From positions 4,011,001 through 4,075,000 of the forward strand of contig NZ_CP010407.1 of NCBI RefSeq assembly GCF_000830005.1: DNA of 64,000 bases, read 5' to 3'. Each line of letters begins with the position of its first letter. Within the stretch, counting starts at the first letter, position 1. Below are positions 8,877 through 17,132 of this stretch, piece by piece. The notes under the pieces are model-generated. The model was not told where the DNA came from. It was given only the letters and a program-made list of their open reading frames with translations, and made no database searches. A program made the translations under genes and the position numbers. This stretch comes from Streptomyces vietnamensis (lineage in GTDB: Bacteria; Actinomycetota; Actinomycetes; Streptomycetales; Streptomycetaceae).

Positions 8877-9290
8877 ATGCGCAACGCCGATCTGGACGTC
8901 TCGGAGGACGGGCTCACCAGGCTGGCAGACGACCTCGACGAGATGCAGCGATATCTGGAGCAGCAGACCCGCCGTATGGACGAGGTCGTCGACAGGGTCG
9001 CCGCGGGCTGGCAGGGGCCCACTGCCACCGCGTACCGCTCGCTGCACCGTGGTGTCGCCGAGGACGCCGTGCGCATCCGCCAGGTGATGGTCCTCCTCGA
9101 AGCGGCCATGCGCGCCTCGCGCGACGGCTTCACCGAGCGGGAGCTCGACACCCTGGCCCGGATCAGGCGAATGCAGGAGGGCGAGGACGTGTCCGCCGCC
9201 GCCCGCGCCCTCGCCGTGCCCGACCAGGCACCCACGCCAGGCACCGGGTCGGATGCCGGCCATCCGCAGAGCCGCATTCTGGACGTCTGA
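8877..9290 (+). CDS. WXG100-like helical secretion-substrate protein
   Basis: 137 residues, mostly helical, with AGWQGPTATAYRSLHRG near residues 43-60. This fits the W-x-G turn of the WXG100/ESAT-6 superfamily, whose members are exported by type VII secretion. The ATG at 8877 follows GGGGGCTCAGG. The frame starts at 8844, but without a ribosome site at the right distance. It begins a plus-strand run of genes: second WXG100 protein, toxin, immunity. Confidence 0.65.
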   Translation: MRNADLDVSEDGLTRLADDLDEMQRYLEQQTRRMDEVVDRVAAGWQGPTATAYRSLHRGVAEDAVRIRQVMVLLEAAMRASRDGFTERELDTLARIRRMQEGEDVSAAARALAVPDQAPTPGTGSDAGHPQSRILDV

Positions 9291-9309
9291 ACCACGGGGG
9301 ATCTGCACC

Positions 9310-9615
9310 ATGTCGGACGAAGACCGGATCACCGTCGACTTCGCCACTCTGCAACGCCTTTCGGGGGACCTGGAGGAGATTCTCCGCGCCCTCAGCGAGA
9401 AGCTGGACACGCTGTACGGGCGAGCCGCCAAAGTCGTCCTGAGCTGGGACGGCGAGGCCCGCGAGGCCTTCATCGACGAGCTGGACAAGTGGAGCCACTC
9501 CGCCGACGACCTCAAGGCCGCCCAGGCCTGGCTGCACGAGGTCGTGGTCAAGGGGCACCTCAACTACGCCGCGGCCAACCGGTCCGTACTCGAAGGCTGG
9601 GGAGGCGGCGCCTGA
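9310..9615 (+). CDS. WXG100 family protein
   Basis: 101 residues, the classic WXG100 length. The motif LSWDGEAREAF (W-D-G) lies near residues 41-51 between two predicted helices. In Gram-positive bacteria these small proteins dimerise and accompany larger LXG or polymorphic toxins through the type VII (ESX) apparatus. The stop overlaps the ATG of the toxin gene (TGATG at 9613-9617), so the two are translationally coupled and probably act as carrier and cargo. Confidence 0.75.
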   Translation: MSDEDRITVDFATLQRLSGDLEEILRALSEKLDTLYGRAAKVVLSWDGEAREAFIDELDKWSHSADDLKAAQAWLHEVVVKGHLNYAAANRSVLEGWGGGA

Positions 9616-11390
9616 TGGCCGGCCCGTCCACCCCCGCCCAGTCCCCGGGCGGCAGCGGCGCCATCGACGTCAAGCCGAGCGACCTCTGGTCGGTCTCCGG
9701 ACGGGTCGCCGCACAGCAGGACTTCCTCGTGCGCGGTGCCCACAAGCTCCTGGAGGAGCTGCGCGAGTACCCCGACGCCGGAGGCGCGGGCAGTGAGGCC
9801 CAGAAGTTCGCCCAGGCGTACAAGAAGATCGGCGACCGCTGGCTGGAGGTCTGGGGCAAGTCCGTGCTCAGCGTCGGCGGCGTCGCCGTCGGGTTCACGG
9901 AGACCGCCAACGCCTACACCCAGGCGGACGCGGCGGCCCATCCCAAGCCGGGAACGACGGCCGAGCAGCGCCCACGCCCCGCCGTCATCGACCAGGCTCC
10001 GAAGTTCGGTGGGATACCGGACATCAAGTGGGGTGACGACGACGGCGTCGACGACTTCCTGCGCGGCCTGATGGAGGGCATACCGGAGATCGTCCGGGAC
10101 GTCCTCCAGCCGCTGTGCAAGCACGTGTTCCGGGTCGGCAGGGTGGCGGACGTCCACCCGTTCCCGCAGCAGCACTACCTCAACTCCCTGTGCCACAGCT
10201 GGATGAACGTCTCCATCGTCGCCACGACGGGGGCGGACCAGCTCACCCAGACGGTGGGCGCCATCACCAACCACCAGCAGGCCGACTGGGAAGCCGCCAT
10301 GCGGACGTTCTGCAGCGCCTTGTGGGGCGGGACGGCCTGGGGACGGTCGCTTCACGGCTACCAGTGGGCACAGACCGCCAATTCCGGTCCGGGAACCCCC
10401 TATGTTCCGACCGGCAGTGAACCCGTCATGGCTGTACTCAAGGACACGGCCGACAACATCGCCACCATCCTGCGCGAGTACGCCGAGGCCGCCGTCGACC
10501 TGAACCGCGATGTCGCGGAGGAACTCCACCGCGCCATGCGGAAGGCGGCCAAGGAGATCATCGACGACCTGGCCAAGCCCAAGAATCCCAAGGATCTCCT
10601 CGGCAAGGTCACGTCAGTGATCGGCAAGGGCGCGGGCCTGATCCTGTCGTTCGACGTCAAGACCGTGCTGAACTTCGACACGGCCAAACTGAACCGGATC
10701 GTCAACACGTACACCGGCATCCTGGAGGGCCTGACCACCCGCATGGAGGCGTTGAAGGGGCCTCTGGACGAGGCGCTCCTGAGCGCCCCCAAGTTCGAGG
10801 CCGGCGTCGCACGGGCCCACGGCTTCGGCGCCCGGGCCCTGAACGAGTTCAAGCACGAGCAGCAGTGGACCGAGGCCGGCCCACAGGGCAATCACGCGTT
10901 CGACCTGGCGAGCAGCGAGTACCTGGGCGGCGGGCACACCCTGGACAAGCACGTCGGCAAGACCGACGAACAGCTCGCTCAACGCCTGCGCGATCAGGCC
11001 CAGGACCGCAACGACTGGCCGGAACAGCGGAGGCCCAGGATCGGTGGCTCGTCGTCCTTCAAGGACATGGCCAGCGCGCAGCGGCTGACAGAGCACAATC
11101 TGCGGACCAGGCAGTCCGAGATCGACGCGTGGTTGGCCACCAACCCCCCGGAGGGAAAGACTCAGGAGTTCACGAGTCCGGCCCCCAACGGCGAGGTCAG
11201 CGGCAGGTATGTGGGAAAGATCGGCACTCCCGATCCGAACAACCCGGGCCACGACATCCCGGGGACCGGCTACAAGGACAACGGGCTCGCGGCGAAGGCG
11301 GTCGACGTCAAGAACGTGAAAACGGTCCTGAAGTACGATTCCAGGCTCGATCCGCCCTACATCATCTACACGTCCATGCCCGCCCCCTGA
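9615..11390 (+). CDS. Polymorphic toxin with C-terminal RNase A-like (CdiA-CT) domain
   Basis: 591 residues. The N-terminal about 120 form a WXG-like helical export region (KLLEELREYPDAGGAGSEAQ), followed by a long helical middle. The last about 150 match the bacterial RNase A-like CdiA-CT toxin fold: GGGHTLDKHVGKTDEQLAQR (conserved His), then SSSFKDMASAQRLTEHNL, and an ending VKTVLKYDSRLDPPYIIYTS. Such domains cut RNA in rival cells. The arrangement (WXG100 partner upstream, candidate immunity gene 19 bp downstream) is typical of interbacterial toxin loci. No type VII export genes lie in this window, so export would depend on a system elsewhere. Confidence 0.8.
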   Translation: MAGPSTPAQSPGGSGAIDVKPSDLWSVSGRVAAQQDFLVRGAHKLLEELREYPDAGGAGSEAQKFAQAYKKIGDRWLEVWGKSVLSVGGVAVGFTETANAYTQADAAAHPKPGTTAEQRPRPAVIDQAPKFGGIPDIKWGDDDGVDDFLRGLMEGIPEIVRDVLQPLCKHVFRVGRVADVHPFPQQHYLNSLCHSWMNVSIVATTGADQLTQTVGAITNHQQADWEAAMRTFCSALWGGTAWGRSLHGYQWAQTANSGPGTPYVPTGSEPVMAVLKDTADNIATILREYAEAAVDLNRDVAEELHRAMRKAAKEIIDDLAKPKNPKDLLGKVTSVIGKGAGLILSFDVKTVLNFDTAKLNRIVNTYTGILEGLTTRMEALKGPLDEALLSAPKFEAGVARAHGFGARALNEFKHEQQWTEAGPQGNHAFDLASSEYLGGGHTLDKHVGKTDEQLAQRLRDQAQDRNDWPEQRRPRIGGSSSFKDMASAQRLTEHNLRTRQSEIDAWLATNPPEGKTQEFTSPAPNGEVSGRYVGKIGTPDPNNPGHDIPGTGYKDNGLAAKAVDVKNVKTVLKYDSRLDPPYIIYTSMPAP

Positions 11391-11409
11391 TCGACCGAGC
11401 GGAAGCCGA

Positions 11410-11997
11410 ATGCACCCCGACGACAGCATCCACAACGCCGACGGCACGGCCTGGGGCGCCGCGCTGGAGCGGCTTCTCGACGACGTGTACACGTTCGCGA
11501 TGACGGGACCCCGGCGGCACGACGACTGGGCACAGGACGTCCTGGCCGTCATGGACCGGTCGGTCACCGACCCTCGGCGCTGGCAGACCCTGGACTGGGA
11601 TGTCGACGGAGAGGAACGCGAGAACATCCGTCCTTCCTATCCGTTCCTGCCGCTCACCACCGAGCAGGTGCACGCCTGGACGTACCCGATCACAGCCGAG
11701 GCCGCCGCCGAGCTGCTCGCCTCTCTGGCCCAGGAGTGGTTCTTCGAGGCCCACCCGATCCGGACGCGAGCCGACCGGGACGACGTACTGGCCGACGCCC
11801 GGAGCGTGCTCGACAGGTTCGGTGGCGACGCCGTCTTCCGCACCTCTTCGGACCTGGCCCGGAACTCCACCTCGCCGGACTTCCTCGCCGACGAACTCGC
11901 CGGCGGCCGGGCCTTCACCGACCACATGATGGATCTCGGGCTGATCGCCGTGAGCGCGGACGAGGTCGGGGTCTTCTGGTCGTTCAACGCGAACTGA
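11410..11997 (+). CDS. Probable immunity protein for the RNase A-like toxin
   Basis: 195 residues, acidic, no signal peptide or membrane helix, no family recognised by eye. The role is inferred only from position: it starts 19 bp after the toxin stop on the same strand, where polymorphic-toxin immunity genes sit. It is Trp-rich near the start of the middle region (RWQTLDWDVDGEE), and many immunity proteins are such small acidic cytoplasmic proteins. It does not resemble the second immunity gene at 12368. Confidence 0.5.
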   Translation: MHPDDSIHNADGTAWGAALERLLDDVYTFAMTGPRRHDDWAQDVLAVMDRSVTDPRRWQTLDWDVDGEERENIRPSYPFLPLTTEQVHAWTYPITAEAAAELLASLAQEWFFEAHPIRTRADRDDVLADARSVLDRFGGDAVFRTSSDLARNSTSPDFLADELAGGRAFTDHMMDLGLIAVSADEVGVFWSFNAN

Positions 11998-12054
11998 GAA
12001 GCACACCGGAGCAACCGGAAATCCACCGCTCCGATGTCCTGAAGGAAGGTGACC

Positions 12055-12354
12055 ATGCTGACCCGTTCCGCTACCTACCCCGACCGGGACACCGCCCGCT
12101 GGGCCACCCAGCAGGTGGTGAACGCCAACGAGCAGGTCATCCACCGCTGGCTCGCCCAGAACACCCGGGCCCGCCTCACCATCGAGGCCGCCTGGCCGTC
12201 CCGCGAGGAACCTGTCGGGCGGGTCCAGCTGGAAGCCGAGCTGCTGGCGGGCCGCGGGCCCGTCGACGTCCGCGCGGCGCGCGTGGTGCTGCGCCGCGAG
12301 CCGTCGAGCCCGCACGGCTTCGTCGTCCACACCACCGTCCCGTTCTACCTGTAG
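12055..12354 (+). CDS. Orphan RNase A-like toxin tip (truncated)
   Basis: 99 residues. TYPDRDTARWATQQVVNANE followed by IHRWLAQNTRARL, then VDVRAARVVLRREPSSPHG and FVVHTTVPFYL, match the second half of bacterial RNase A-like toxin domains. The leading segment with the conserved His (seen as GGHTLDKHV in the neighbour) and all export regions are missing. It keeps a good start: GAAGGAAGG lies 6 bases before the ATG at 12055. It is read as an orphan cassette tip, common downstream of polymorphic toxins, kept with its own immunity gene. Unlikely to be active alone. Confidence 0.6.
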   Translation: MLTRSATYPDRDTARWATQQVVNANEQVIHRWLAQNTRARLTIEAAWPSREEPVGRVQLEAELLAGRGPVDVRAARVVLRREPSSPHGFVVHTTVPFYL

Positions 12355-12367
12355 GGGCCGCACGCAC

Positions 12368-13021
12368 ATGTCCATGAAGCCCCTCGAACACGACCGCCGG
12401 TACGGCGAGCTCGACCAGGTGATGCGCGCGTACCTGGGGCAGCCCGCCGACGACACCCCGGAGCGGCGCAGCCGCGCCCTCGACGCGTACCTCCGTCACA
12501 CCTGGCACACCCGCCCCTCGGCCATCGCGGAGGCGGAGCGCCAGCTGCGCGAGTACAGCCGCAACCCTCCGGGGCGGGTTCGGCTGGAGCTGGGCGAGTT
12601 CTACGCGATCCCCGACACCGGGATGCCCCAGTCGGAGATCGGCGGCTGGCTGACGGTGCTGGCCGACCACCTGAAGAAGAGCATCGAGGAAGGCGACGTC
12701 CCGGAGCCGACGTCCCCGCAGACGCACTGGGAGTGGCACGCGCGCTTCCCGGAGACCGCTCAGCTGCTCGGGGGCTGGTTCTCGCAGGACATCGTCGACG
12801 AGTTCCCCGACCACGAGGCCGCCGTCGCCGACTACGCCGCCACCACCCACCCCCAACTGGTGGCCCGGCTCGTGGGCGAACTCCACGAACTGCTCGCTCT
12901 CCCCCTGGACGAGGGCGACTACGCCCTGGCCGCCGCCGAACTCGGCATGGAGGTCGGCCCGCCCGAGCCGTTCTCCCACGGCGCCTGGTTCCAGTCGGTG
13001 GCGACGACGCTGTCCGGCTGA
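12368..13021 (+). CDS. CdiI-type immunity protein (partner of RNase A-like toxins)
   Basis: 217 residues. The C-terminal about 90 (FPETAQLLGGWFSQDIVDEF, then HPQLVARLVGELHELLALPL and YALAAAELGMEV) match the contact-dependent-inhibition immunity family often paired with RNase A-like CdiA tips. The N-terminal about 110 may be a second domain. It starts 13 bp after the orphan toxin tip, so it is the likely cognate antidote of that tip. A retained immunity gene would protect against kin carrying the full toxin. Confidence 0.7.
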   Translation: MSMKPLEHDRRYGELDQVMRAYLGQPADDTPERRSRALDAYLRHTWHTRPSAIAEAERQLREYSRNPPGRVRLELGEFYAIPDTGMPQSEIGGWLTVLADHLKKSIEEGDVPEPTSPQTHWEWHARFPETAQLLGGWFSQDIVDEFPDHEAAVADYAATTHPQLVARLVGELHELLALPLDEGDYALAAAELGMEVGPPEPFSHGAWFQSVATTLSG

Positions 13022-13069
13022 TTCAACCCTGTGGCCGGCCTCCCTCTCCTCTCGGTACGAGAGGGGCCC

Positions 13070-13281
13070 GTGCCACAACGTGCCAGTAGGGGCGGTGAAC
13101 AGCGGTCAACAGCAGACGCCGGAAGGCAATCGAGAGCCCTACCAAGAGTTCCCGTTTCCGCAGGTCAGATGCCTTTTTCAGGTCTAAGTGCCGGGGGATT
13201 CCCAAGCTTATAGCGCGGGTTCGATTCCCGTCATCCGCTCTTCTACGAAGCCCCAGGTCAGCGACCTGGGGCTTCGTCGTT
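13070..13281 (+). repeat. att-like module 2
   Basis: The arm pair GTGCC-N5-GTGCC starts at 13070. The tRNA-Gly 3' core starts at 13199, 129 bp downstream, and is identical to the intact tRNA through the tRNA end. The hairpin stem is GAAGCCCCAGGTC. It closes the toxin/immunity cassette. Confidence 0.85.
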
Positions 13282-13485
13282 GCCTGGGCCTCTCGCTCCG
13301 AGGGCGCGGGACGCACCGCATTGCCCCACGTCGCCCGGACCGTCGGAGTCACGTGTTCGGGTCGACCTGGTCCACGGCTCGGCATACCGACCAGTCGGAT
13401 GCCGTCACTCGCACCGCCACCACGAAGGCAAGAACCAGCGCTTCCTCGCCTCCACCGGCACGGCCGCAGCCCGCTTCAACTGCCC
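13282..13485. other. Spacer after att module 2, possible coding debris
   Basis: No intact gene. A short plus-strand frame ends with HHEGKNQRFLASTGTAAARF and a stop near 13489, and looks like the tail of a lost gene. The family is not recognised. Confidence 0.3.
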
Positions 13486-13514
13486 TTGACCCGCCGGGTA
13501 GATGGAGATATGAT
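13486..13514 (+). promoter_or_regulatory. Housekeeping-type promoter of the VOC/streptogramin cassette
   Basis: TTGACC at 13486-13491 and TATGAT at 13509-13514 are separated by exactly 17 bases. This is close to the consensus of the main vegetative sigma factor. It would give a leader of about 70 nt before the VOC start at 13590. Confidence 0.7.
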
Positions 13515-13589
13515 CTACGGCAACATCGCGTGTCGGTCACCGGCTGGGTGAGACATGGAGGTGTCGGGACATGCCCTCGGAGGCATTCC

Positions 13590-13979
13590 TTGTCAGTCGA
13601 GTTGAATCACACGATCGTTCACGCCCGGGACAACCGGGAGTCCGCTGAGTTCTTCGCGGACCTTCTCAATCTTGAGATCACCGCCGAGTGGGGCCCGTTC
13701 ATCGCGGTCGGCCTGGGCAACGGCGTCACGCTGGACTTCGCCACCGTCCCCGCGGACAGCATCACCCCCCAGCACTACGCCTTCCTGGTCTCCGAGGAAG
13801 AGTTCGAAGCGGCGTACGCGCAGATCAGAGAGCGCGGCATCGAGCACTACGCCGACCCCCACCGGAAGCAGCCCGGCACTGTCAACCACAACGACGGCGG
13901 CCGCGGCGTGTACTTCATGGACCCGGCGGGCCATGCCATGGAACTCATCACCGTGCCGTACGGCGGCTGGCCCTCGTAA
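13590..13979 (+). CDS. VOC (glyoxalase/bleomycin-resistance fold) protein
   Basis: 129 residues starting with SVELNHTIVHARDNRESAEF. His in the opening strand, the central HYAFLVSEEEF, and the ending GRGVYFMDPAGHAMELITVP give the metal-site pattern of vicinal-oxygen-chelate enzymes. The substrate is unknown; members include lyases, dioxygenases and drug-binding proteins. The start is TTG at 13590, supported by CTCGGAGG 6 bases upstream. It is first in the cassette after a strong promoter, with streptogramin resistance genes downstream, which allows but does not prove a role in drug tolerance. Confidence 0.75.
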   Translation: MSVELNHTIVHARDNRESAEFFADLLNLEITAEWGPFIAVGLGNGVTLDFATVPADSITPQHYAFLVSEEEFEAAYAQIRERGIEHYADPHRKQPGTVNHNDGGRGVYFMDPAGHAMELITVPYGGWPS

Positions 13980-13988
13980 CCACGTGCC

Positions 13989-14025
13989 CCGGGGACCGCG
14001 CCCCCTCGTGGGGTGCGGTCCCCGG
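13989..14025 (+). terminator. GC hairpin between the VOC and vat genes
   Basis: An 11-bp stem (13989-13999 with 14015-14025) has a partly pairing CCCC/GGGG interior. There is no clear U-tract. It may end the VOC transcript or act as a processing/attenuation point for vat-vgb. Confidence 0.5.
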
Positions 14026-14156
14026 CGGCTGCCCGCGCCCCGTGGGCGCCGTCGGCGTCGTGCGGGTGGTGTTTCCCCCCGTCCCGGCCGGACCGAAGTC
14101 GTTCGCGGAGCCGTTTCCGTCGCGTTCCGTTTCTCCCCCTCTCAAGGAGCAGCATC

Positions 14157-14813
14157 CTGTCGCCTGACCCGACCACCGTTCACCCCCTGCCCGCGCACGA
14201 CCGGGTGGTGTTCCTCAAGCCCCTGGTCACCTCGCCGAACATCACCGTGGGCGAGTACACCTACTACGACGATCCCGACGGCGCCACGGACTTCGAGCAC
14301 CGCAACGTCCTCTACGCCTACGGGCCCGAGCGCCTGGTCATCGGCAGGTACTGCGCGCTCGCCACGGGGACCACCTTCCTGATGGCCGGGGCCGAGCATC
14401 CCACCATGGGGGTGTCCACCTACCCGTTCACCATGTTCGGCGGCCGCTGGGCCGAGCAGACCCTGGACATCGTCACCGCCATGCCCAGTCGCGGTGACAC
14501 GGTCGTGGGCAACGACGTCTGGTTCGGCTACGGGGCGACGGTCATGCCCGGCGTACGCATCGGGGACGGCGCGATCATCGCGGCCGGCGCGGTGGTCACG
14601 GCCGACGTCCCGCCGTACACGATCGTCGGCGGCAACCCGGCCCGGCCGATCCGCCGGCGCTACGACGACGCCGACGTCGAACGGCTGCAACGCGCCGCCT
14701 GGTGGGAGTGGCCAGCGGACCTGGTCACCGAACACGCCCGCACCATCATGGCCGGCACCCCGGCCGACATCGCCCGCATCGCCACCGAACACGGATTGGA
14801 CAAGTCCCTTTGA
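14157..14813 (+). CDS. vat: Vat-type streptogramin A O-acetyltransferase
   Basis: 218 residues. A left-handed beta-helix xenobiotic acetyltransferase: [20 protein letters not shown] opens the protein, [17 protein letters not shown] near residue 78 carries the His region that serves as base in Vat enzymes, and hexapeptide turns follow ([20 protein letters not shown]), ending [12 protein letters not shown]. The family acetylates the hydroxyl of group A streptogramins from acetyl-CoA. The start is unusual: AAGGAG at 14144-14149 points to CTG at 14157; a GTG 14 codons later is an alternative. The stop overlaps the vgb start. Chloramphenicol is also a substrate of some relatives. Confidence 0.8.
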   Translation: MSPDPTTVHPLPAHDRVVFLKPLVTSPNITVGEYTYYDDPDGATDFEHRNVLYAYGPERLVIGRYCALATGTTFLMAGAEHPTMGVSTYPFTMFGGRWAEQTLDIVTAMPSRGDTVVGNDVWFGYGATVMPGVRIGDGAIIAAGAVVTADVPPYTIVGGNPARPIRRRYDDADVERLQRAAWWEWPADLVTEHARTIMAGTPADIARIATEHGLDKSL

Positions 14814-15703
14814 ACCGTGTGACCCAGGTGTCCATCGAAGAGCGCACGGTGGCCGACCCCACGGCCGGACCCTACGCCCTCACCACAGGCCCGGACCACG
14901 CCCTGTGGTTCACCCTCGTCCACGGCGGCCGGATCGGCCGGCTCGTCCCCGGCGGGGAACCGACGAGCCACCGGCTCGACCCCGACTGCGGACCGACCGT
15001 CATCACCCCCGGCCCGGACGGCGCCCTGTGGTTCACCGAGTACCGGGCGGACCGGATCGGACGCATCACCACCGACGGCACCGTCACCGAGTTCGCCCTG
15101 CCCACTCCCGGCTGCGGGCCGTTCGGCATCGCGGCGGGCCCCGACGGCGCGCTGTGGTTCACCGAGACCGCCGCCGACCGCATCGGCCGCATCACCGTCG
15201 ACGGCCGCGTCACCGAGTTCCCGCTCCCCGTGACCGGCGCCTTCCCGTCCGCGATCACCGCCGGCGACGACGGCGGGATGTGGTTCACCCTCAACCAGGC
15301 CAACGCCATCGGCCGGATCGGCATGGACGGTGAGATCGTCCTCCACCCCCTTCCGACCGAGGAGGCCGCACCAGTGGGAATCGCCGCGGGCCACGACGGA
15401 GCGCTGTGGTTCACCGAGATCGCCGCCGGGCAGATCGGGCGAATCACCCCCGGCGGGCGGATCACCGAGTTCCCGTTGCCCGATCGCACCGCACGGCCGC
15501 ACGCCGTCACCGTCGACGGCGACGGCACCGTGTGGTTCACCGAATGGGGAGGCAACCGCGTCGGCGCCCTCACCCCCGACGGCTCCCTCACCGTCCACGA
15601 CCTCCCCACCCCCCGCTCCGAACCCCACGGCATCGCCATCGGCCCCGACGGCGCCCTGTGGACCGCGCTCGAGACCGGCGCGCTCGCCCGCGTCACCACC
15701 TGA
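14810..15703 (+). CDS. vgb: Vgb-type streptogramin B lyase
   Basis: 297 residues, about the length of known Vgb. A seven-bladed propeller is visible as repeated [10 protein letters not shown] units with IGRIT tails. The catalytic features of virginiamycin B lyase are kept: PHAVT followed by [12 protein letters not shown], then SEPHGIAIG and ALWTALE (His, His and Glu positions). The enzyme opens the lactone ring of group B streptogramins by elimination without water. TTG at 14810 overlaps the Vat stop (TTGA), implying coupling; GTG at 14819 is possible. Together with Vat it covers both streptogramin components. Confidence 0.85.
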   Translation: MNRVTQVSIEERTVADPTAGPYALTTGPDHALWFTLVHGGRIGRLVPGGEPTSHRLDPDCGPTVITPGPDGALWFTEYRADRIGRITTDGTVTEFALPTPGCGPFGIAAGPDGALWFTETAADRIGRITVDGRVTEFPLPVTGAFPSAITAGDDGGMWFTLNQANAIGRIGMDGEIVLHPLPTEEAAPVGIAAGHDGALWFTEIAAGQIGRITPGGRITEFPLPDRTARPHAVTVDGDGTVWFTEWGGNRVGALTPDGSLTVHDLPTPRSEPHGIAIGPDGALWTALETGALARVTT

Positions 15704-15766
15704 CCACCCCGTCCCACTCCGCCGAGTTGACAGCGGCCGCCACACGGCGGCAGGAGAGGAGCATCC

Positions 15767-16114
15767 ATGAAATACGCACTCGTGATCTTCGAGACGGACG
15801 AGTCCCGCCGCCGGATCCAGGCCGACCGGGCCGCGTACCGCAAGGAGTACGAAGGCTGGATCGGCGGCCTCGCCGCGGCCGGGAAACTGGTCGGCGGTGA
15901 CGCCCTGGAGACCGAGCACACCGCCCCCGCGACCGTGCGCACCGCGGCCGACGGGACGACGACGGTGACCGACGGACCCGCGCACACCGGTGAGGAGACC
16001 CTCGGCGGCTGGTTCGTCGTCGACGTGGCCGACCGCGCGGAAGCCCTCGAACTGGCCAGGAGCCTGCCCACCCCGGAGACCGTCGAGATCCGCCCCCTCC
16101 TCGAATCCGCCTGA
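15767..16114 (+). CDS. YciI/DGPF-like protein
   Basis: 115 residues. MKYALVIFETDE opens, VGGDALETEHTAPATVR lies in the middle, then DGPAHTGEETLGGWFVVDV and ARSLPTPETVEIRPL close it, the pattern of YciI-like (DGPF) proteins. They form small ferredoxin-like folds; the enzymatic role is mostly unknown, and some are linked to ECF sigma factors. A good GGAGAGGAG ribosome site precedes the ATG. It lies 63 bp after vgb on the same strand, before the att module, so it is the last gene of cassette 3. Confidence 0.8.
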   Translation: MKYALVIFETDESRRRIQADRAAYRKEYEGWIGGLAAAGKLVGGDALETEHTAPATVRTAADGTTTVTDGPAHTGEETLGGWFVVDVADRAEALELARSLPTPETVEIRPLLESA

Positions 16115-16178
16115 CCGACACGGCTCGAGGCAACAGGCCGGAGCAGTCGGCCCGCCGCGGCCGGACAACCGAAAGACC

Positions 16179-16389
16179 GTGCCACAACGTGCCAGTAGGG
16201 GCGGTGAACAGCGGACATCAGGAGTCCGCCAGGGGAGGGCACAAGACTCTTCTCGGCAGACGTTCCCACAGGTCAGCGGCTAGATGAGGGCTCAAGTGCC
16301 GGGTGATTCCCAAGCTCATAGCGCGGGTTCGATTCCCGTCATCCACTCAGATACGAAGGCCCAGGTCAGAGACCTGGGCCTTCGCCGTT
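16179..16389 (+). repeat. att-like module 3
   Basis: The arm pair starts at 16179 and the core at 16307 (128 bp apart). The core differs from the intact tRNA at two places (CTTAT to CTCAT, and CCGC to CCAC near the end). The hairpin is of the GAAGGCCC type (loop AGA). Confidence 0.85.
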
Positions 16390-16648
16390 GTCTAGATCTC
16401 TCAAGCTCGCCGTGCCCTCCACGTGTCCCAACTCGCGCGAACGCCCTGGCCGGAGGCCCCTTGGTGCACCACACGCACCACACGGACAGGCCGCCTTCTC
16501 GCATCGCGAGACGCATGGCCCCGCCGAACCCCACCACTCAGAAAGCACTCGTCGACGGCTGCATCCTCACTGACTACGTCGACGCCCGATCGGCCTGACC
16601 CTTCCCAGCCGCGTACCTGCCCTCGCTCCCCGGGGACGTCGCCCAGCC
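16390..16648. other. Spacer after att module 3
   Basis: About 260 bp with no supported gene. The first about 60 bp resemble the sequence following the intact tRNA at 5998 (shared GCCGTGCCCTCC and CAACTCGCG blocks), so the repeat extends beyond the hairpin here. Confidence 0.4.
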
Positions 16649-17122
16649 CTACGGGGAGGACAGGCTTGCGCGGGCTGCGGTCATGAAAGCGGCCTTGTGC
16701 TCCTCCAGGTGCTCGTTGACCTCGATGTCGCCGATCTCGCGCCACACCGCCTGGTTGAGCGCACGGCCATACGCGTGGACCGGGGCGTGCAGGTTCGGAT
16801 CGCAGAGCAGCACGAGGTGCCGCTCGGCGACCCAGAGTGCGGTCATGGTGGCGGCGGCAGGTCCGCTCCAGCCGTCGTCGTCACCGCCCCATGGATCGGG
16901 ACGGCTGTAGGCCGCTCGTTCGGCTTCCTGGGCGCAGGCGATGAAGTCCTTGATCGCCTGCAGCTGTTCGGCGCGGCGCGCCTCCTCGGTGGCGGCCCTC
17001 CGCCGCCGTTCCTCCGACCGTTCTGCGGACCGCTGGGTGGCGCGCTGGGAGAGCGCCGTCAGACCGCCGCCGAGCGCGACACCCGTGAGCGAGAGGACCG
17101 AAGTCCACACCTCCAAGGCCAT
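16649..17122 (-). CDS. Hypothetical protein with one N-terminal membrane helix
   Basis: 157 residues, family not recognised. A hydrophobic start (VWTSVLSLTGVALGGGLTAL) is followed by a charged Arg/Glu coiled-coil-like helix (residues 28-60) and a cytoplasmic helical rest containing two Trp-rich spots. It is probably anchored in the membrane by its first helix. It is 10 bp downstream of the GNAT gene on the same strand, so the two form a two-gene unit that makes up cassette 4. Confidence 0.6.
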   Translation of the reverse strand: MALEVWTSVLSLTGVALGGGLTALSQRATQRSAERSEERRRRAATEEARRAEQLQAIKDFIACAQEAERAAYSRPDPWGGDDDGWSGPAAATMTALWVAERHLVLLCDPNLHAPVHAYGRALNQAVWREIGDIEVNEHLEEHKAAFMTAARASLSSP

Positions 17123-17132
17123 GACCCTCCCC

